The notes beneath the pieces are model-generated. The model made no database searches. It saw nothing but the letters and a program-made list of their open reading frames with translations, and was not told where the DNA came from. From an uncultured Nitrososphaera sp. (GTDB lineage Archaea; Thermoproteota; Nitrososphaeria; Nitrososphaerales; Nitrososphaeraceae): 8,311 nucleotides of DNA. The translations under genes and the position numbers were made by a program. The DNA is taken from positions 1 to 8,311 of the forward strand of contig NZ_CAMLDP010000078.1 in assembly GCF_946478925.1 (NCBI RefSeq). The letters are read 5' to 3'. Numbering within the stretch: position 1 is the stretch's first letter; the number at the start of each line of letters is the position of its first letter. This document shows positions 5,771 to 8,311 of this stretch, one piece after another.

Positions 5771-5783
5771 ATAAACCTTTAAA
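5771..5783 (+). promoter_or_regulatory. TATA element of the metallopeptidase gene
   Basis: ATAAACCTTTAAA, with TTTAAA at 5778-5783, lies 29 bp before the in-frame TTG at 5809. This spacing is the main reason for choosing that start. Confidence 0.45.
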
Positions 5784-5808
5784 GCTGGCAGGCCGGATTT
5801 CCGCCGTC

Positions 5809-6516
5809 TTGCTTTCGCTTCCACTCGACGACGGCAGCGTCCTGTGCATCAGCGTCAGGACGAGCAGCAGGGCAAGGCGCCTGCGCCTTGTCGCTGGCAT
5901 CCGCGGGGTCGAAGCGGTCGTGCCGGCGGCAGGCTATGACGAGGGCAGACTGCAAGAGTTTGTGCAGTCCAAGAGGAACTGGATAATCAAGACTGCAAGC
6001 TATTACAGCAGGCTGCGCGAAAAAACGGGCCACACCGAATCCGATGTCCTCTATTATCTCGGCAAGAGATACCGTGTGCGCCTAGTCAAGGACAGGATCG
6101 CCTCTGCAGTAGTCTCGGACGCGCTGGGTACGGCCACGTTCCACGTGACTGACATGCGCAGGTACAAACGCGAGATAGAGCAGTGGTACAGGGAGCAGAC
6201 GGCCAAGGTCATTGCAGAGCGCCTGCCGGCCCTGAGCGCAAGGCTCGGCCTTGCATACAACAAGTTTTCCATAAAGCGCCAGAAATCGCGCTGGGCCAGC
6301 TGTTCAAGGAAAAAGAACCTGAACTTTAACCTGCTCCTTTCCGCGGCGCCGGCAGAAGTTGTCGACTATGTCATCGTGCACGAGCTGTGCCACATCGCAG
6401 AGATGAACCATTCAAAGAGGTTCTGGCAGCTGGTGGAATCCGCGGACTCTGACTACAGACAACACAAAGAGTGGCTAGAGGATCATTCTCCTGTTATCGG
6501 GGTACAAGGTTTATAG
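5809..6516 (+). CDS. YgjP-like (DUF45) zinc metallopeptidase
   Basis: A predicted zinc-dependent hydrolase of the YgjP/DUF45 group, related to SprT-type and M48-type peptidases; natural substrate unknown. From TTG 5809 the protein is 235 aa, close to the usual family length. The active-site helix VIVHELCHIAEMNHSKRFW has HELCH at 191-195 (H191 and H195 as zinc ligands, E192 as catalytic base). The following NHS (H201) supplies the probable third ligand. Upstream lies the family block KRQKSRWASCS (156-166), followed by LNFNLLL. The N-terminal part (about 10-60) is rich in Arg and beta strands, as in homologues. There is no signal peptide, so it acts in the cytoplasm. A longer reading to 5680 is possible but would run through both divergent TATA elements. 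The stop codon overlaps the TATA element of tyrS. Confidence 0.88.
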   Translation: MLSLPLDDGSVLCISVRTSSRARRLRLVAGIRGVEAVVPAAGYDEGRLQEFVQSKRNWIIKTASYYSRLREKTGHTESDVLYYLGKRYRVRLVKDRIASAVVSDALGTATFHVTDMRRYKREIEQWYREQTAKVIAERLPALSARLGLAYNKFSIKRQKSRWASCSRKKNLNFNLLLSAAPAEVVDYVIVHELCHIAEMNHSKRFWQLVESADSDYRQHKEWLEDHSPVIGVQGL

Positions 6517-6517
6517 A
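6510..6517 (+). promoter_or_regulatory. TATA element of tyrS
   Basis: TTTATAGA overlaps the stop codon of the metallopeptidase gene and is centred about 30 bp before the tyrS ATG at 6544. It fits a leaderless transcript independent of the upstream gene. Confidence 0.45.
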
Positions 6518-6543
6518 ACTGCGACGGCCCGCTTTTACGAGAG

Positions 6544-7590
6544 ATGGACGTTCAAGAGCGCGTCGCGCTCGTCATGAAAGAGCCGACGGAGGAGGTAATC
6601 ACCGAAGGCGAGCTAAGGGCGCTCCTTGAGACAAAGAGCCGGCCAAGGCACTATATCGGCCTGGAAATATCCGGCATACTGCACCTTGGAAGCCTGATAC
6701 TCACGGGTTTCAAGATAAACGACTTTATCAAGGCGGGGATAGACTGCACGGTCTTTCTTGCCGACTGGCACACGTACATAAACGACAAGCTGGGAGGCGA
6801 CTGGGAAAAGATACGAAAGGTGTCAGAGTATTACGCCGACGCGTTCAGGTTCTTTTGCCCCGGCGTCAACGTAGTCACTGGCAGCGACCTGTATGCAAGG
6901 ACGCCGGGCTACTGGGAGAATTTCGTGCGCTTTTCAAAGCACATGACGCTTGCAAGGACGATGCGATCACTCACGATAATGGGCAGGAAGGAAACGGACA
7001 ACATGGACCTCGGTCAGCTCCTGTACCCGCCAATGCAGTCCGTCGATATCAAGGCGCTAGACCTTGACATCGTGCACTCGGGCATGGACCAGCGCAAGAT
7101 CCACATGCTTGTGCGCGAGATATTTCCCAAAATGGGCTGGAAGCCGCCAGTGTGCGTGCACCACCACCTGCTCCCCGGCCTTGCAGAGCCGGTGAAACTG
7201 GGCCTCGACGAGAACGCGGCCGAGGACGCCGTGGTGTCGAGCAAGATGAGCAAGAGCAAGCCGGCAAGCGGGATTTTGATTCACGACGACGAAAAGGCGA
7301 TAAGGGACAAGATAGCCAAGGCGTTCTGCCCCGTGGGCGTGGCAGAGGGAAACCCCGTGCTGGAGCTTGTGCGCTATATCGCGTTCCACGAGTTTTCCGA
7401 GTTTACGATAGAAAGGCCGGCAAAATATGGCGGCAACACCACGTACGGCTCGTACAAAGAAGTAGAGGCCGACTTTGTAGCAAAAAAAATCCACCCCATG
7501 GACCTGAAAAACGCGACTGCCACGTACGTCAACAGGATAATCGAGCCGGTGTACAAGCATTTCAAGGGAAAAGAGCCCGCGCTGAATTGA
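6544..7590 (+). CDS. tyrS: Tyrosine--tRNA ligase, archaeal type
   Basis: Class I synthetase that activates tyrosine with ATP and charges tRNA-Tyr in the cytoplasm. The protein aligns along its length with the Methanocaldococcus jannaschii enzyme. The HIGH-type motif is HLGS (47-50), with Ser where HLGH is usual in M. jannaschii; the second signature is KMSKS (234-238). Residues matching the tyrosine pocket are all present: Y37, then Y161, Q165 and D168 in YPPMQSVD, and Q183 in GMDQRKIHML. These choose tyrosine over tryptophan. The C-terminal block HPMDLKNA (317-324) is also diagnostic. About 17 extra residues (around 214-231) precede KMSKS compared with M. jannaschii; I recall a similar insert in crenarchaeal enzymes. 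At 348 aa it lacks any extra C-terminal domain. ATG 6544 lies about 30 bp after a TATA element, and the stop overlaps the next gene's start. Confidence 0.96.
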   Translation: MDVQERVALVMKEPTEEVITEGELRALLETKSRPRHYIGLEISGILHLGSLILTGFKINDFIKAGIDCTVFLADWHTYINDKLGGDWEKIRKVSEYYADAFRFFCPGVNVVTGSDLYARTPGYWENFVRFSKHMTLARTMRSLTIMGRKETDNMDLGQLLYPPMQSVDIKALDLDIVHSGMDQRKIHMLVREIFPKMGWKPPVCVHHHLLPGLAEPVKLGLDENAAEDAVVSSKMSKSKPASGILIHDDEKAIRDKIAKAFCPVGVAEGNPVLELVRYIAFHEFSEFTIERPAKYGGNTTYGSYKEVEADFVAKKIHPMDLKNATATYVNRIIEPVYKHFKGKEPALN

Positions 7591-8063
7591 GCGAAAGGCA
7601 GGGCTTTTTCAAGCGGTACAGAGAAGCAATCAACTTTAACCGAAACATCATCATCGCTGGCTTGGGCGCGTTTTTCACGGGCGCGCTTGTGGCCCAGCTG
7701 TACTCTGGCTACGACTCTAACAACAGCCTTGCCAATGCGGCTGTCACGCTCGCATCCGAGTACGCTGTGTACATACCGGCGTTTGCAGGTCTATACTACT
7801 GGGACAACAGGGGCAAGTACGTCGACCCTGAAACTGGAAGACGTGACGGCAAAAGGATGAGGCAAGACGTCAAAAAATTGCTTGCGACGTTTTCGGTGTC
7901 AGAAGTGGTGTTTTCGTTCACCAAGGTAGGGGTGCAGTTCCAGCTCCTGCAATCAAACAATGACGCGTATATCTCTGCGATGGTAGCGTCCGTGGCAGCA
8001 TGGGCAGTGTTTTTCGTGCTCGTAAACTATATGGCAAGGCTTGTCAGGCTGTTCAAAAGCTAG
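7587..8063 (+). CDS. Four-helix membrane protein of unknown function, 158 aa
   Basis: Family not recognised. I chose TTG 7587, which overlaps the tyrS stop as TTGA, because membrane-protein-like sequence starts here while the same frame further upstream is antisense-style Arg-rich readthrough inside tyrS. After a basic head (FFKRYREAINFNRN) four hydrophobic segments follow at about residues 19-39, 50-71, 96-117 and 126-147, ending in RLVRLFKS. Between helices 2 and 3 is a charged loop with YWDNRGKYVDPETGRRDGKR (71-90), likely cytoplasmic, as both termini would be by the positive-inside rule. There is no signal peptide. The stop/start overlap implies translation coupled to tyrS, but this need not mean a shared function. 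The 3' end meets the convergent 57-aa gene with interlocked stop codons. Confidence 0.82.
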   Translation: MSERQGFFKRYREAINFNRNIIIAGLGAFFTGALVAQLYSGYDSNNSLANAAVTLASEYAVYIPAFAGLYYWDNRGKYVDPETGRRDGKRMRQDVKKLLATFSVSEVVFSFTKVGVQFQLLQSNNDAYISAMVASVAAWAVFFVLVNYMARLVRLFKS

Positions 8064-8233
8064 TCCCTGCACATGTTCTTGAGCAGGCGTACCAGGTCAT
8101 AGTAGTTTGACACCTGAAAGTAGCGCATCATGCCCTCGATCTCGCTGTCATCGTACTCGGGGTTGCGATACTTGCCCTTCCTGTCAAGCCGCTTGTTTAT
8201 GGCGCTCGTTATCGGTCGCAAGGATTCTCTCAC
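8060..8233 (-). CDS. Small hypothetical protein, 57 aa
   Basis: Not recognised; easily missed because it starts with GTG and is short. The frame runs from GTG 8231-8233 to TAG 8060-8062, with an in-frame TGA just upstream that fixes GTG as the longest start. The product begins MRESLRPITSAINKRLDRKG and continues KYRNPEYDDSEIEGMMRYFQ, then VSNYYDLVRLLKNMCRD. It is charged, probably mostly helical, without a membrane span. A TATA-like element about 33 bp upstream supports expression. Its TAG and the TAG of the membrane protein gene share the palindrome CTAG. The competing plus-strand reading is Ser/Cys/Arg-rich and unconvincing. Function unknown; whether it is a real gene remains moderately uncertain. 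Confidence 0.6.
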   Translation of the reverse strand: MRESLRPITSAINKRLDRKGKYRNPEYDDSEIEGMMRYFQVSNYYDLVRLLKNMCRD

Positions 8234-8259
8234 CCATCATATTAAAGAGGTTCGCAGCA

Positions 8260-8272
8260 CATAAAATTCTTC
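8260..8272 (-). promoter_or_regulatory. TATA-like element for the 57-aa gene
   Basis: Minus strand reads GAATTTTATGTG, centred about 33 bp before GTG 8233. A second AT-rich block closer in (8239-8247, CTTTAATAT on the minus strand) is too near the start to serve. Confidence 0.4.
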
Positions 8273-8293
8273 TATTGTCGAGAATCAATCGCC

Positions 8294-8309
8294 GATAATA
8301 TACATAAAT
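8294..8309. promoter_or_regulatory. AT-rich promoter-like block at right edge
   Basis: GATAATATACATAAAT is the most AT-rich block of the final 80 bp. It could be the TATA element of a plus-strand gene starting just outside the window, or a distal element of the 57-aa gene. Direction cannot be decided here. Confidence 0.3.
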
Positions 8310-8311
8310 TG

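Noticed and set aside
5680..5808. Longer N-terminus for the metallopeptidase
   Set aside because: It would extend through both divergent TATA elements and into the coding start of the 78-aa gene; TTG 5809 matches promoter spacing and the family's usual start region.
7057..7560. 167-codon minus-strand open frame inside tyrS
   Set aside because: It is antisense to the strongly recognised tyrosyl-tRNA synthetase and shows no domain.
7152..7586. Long N-terminal part of the frame containing the membrane protein
   Set aside because: This part lies inside tyrS in another frame and reads as an Arg/Gly-rich shadow; membrane-protein character begins only after TTG 7587.
8107..8298. 63-codon plus-strand open frame near the right edge
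   Set aside because: It is Cys/Ser/Arg-rich and mostly antisense to the 57-aa minus-strand frame, which has more protein-like composition and a suitable promoter element.
1..8311. CRISPR arrays, tRNA genes, insertion sequences or long repeats
   Set aside because: No regularly spaced direct repeats, cloverleaf-type sequences, transposase motifs or flanking inverted repeats were noticed; the non-coding gaps are nearly all under 80 bp, the longest stretches being about 120 bp upstream of the 53-aa gene and about 80 bp at the right edge.

Overview
The window looks like chromosomal DNA of an ammonia-oxidising archaeon of the Nitrososphaeria (Thaumarchaeota), probably close to Nitrososphaera. This is inferred from four things: a secreted protein with a PEFG-CTERM tail, a type typical of thaumarchaea; an archaeal DNA topoisomerase VI operon; an archaeal-type tyrosyl-tRNA synthetase; and short AT-rich TATA elements about 26-33 bp before start codons in otherwise fairly GC-rich DNA, the pattern of leaderless archaeal transcripts. 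I support thirteen protein genes. Seven of them appear to start with TTG or GTG. I see no tRNA, rRNA, CRISPR, insertion sequence or prophage signal.

Layout. Positions 1-345 (minus) hold the N-terminal part of a dihydroorotate dehydrogenase (pyrD) that runs off the left edge. Positions 425-1471 carry four small genes: a 71-aa unknown protein (minus), a 79-aa Cys/His-rich probable zinc-binding protein (plus), a SemiSWEET-type transporter (minus, tail-overlapping the previous gene), and a 53-aa unknown protein (plus). Positions 1513-4614 are the top6B-top6A operon for both subunits of topoisomerase VI, with stop and start codons abutting. Positions 4662-5504 encode an exported PEFG-CTERM surface protein built from two related modules. 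Positions 5498-5734 (minus) hold a 78-aa unknown protein, divergent from a YgjP-like zinc metallopeptidase at 5809-6516. Tyrosyl-tRNA synthetase (6544-7590) follows and overlaps a four-helix membrane protein (7587-8063). A 57-aa minus-strand protein (8060-8233) closes the set, and the right edge is AT-rich promoter-like DNA.

How the genes relate. This is mostly a housekeeping neighbourhood: pyrimidine synthesis, DNA topology and decatenation, tRNA charging. Small lineage-type unknowns sit between these genes. Only top6B-top6A is a convincing functional operon; tyrS and the membrane gene are probably co-transcribed. Most other genes have their own TATA element, so they look like single-gene units. 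Packing is very tight: three convergent pairs overlap at their 3' ends and two divergent pairs are separated by about 55-75 bp. I found no clear new defence, mobile or biosynthetic system. The most useful leads are the Top6B tail with a PIP-like motif, the Top6B G2 box that looks closer to the plant type, the duplicated module in the PEFG protein, and the small conserved-looking unknown proteins.
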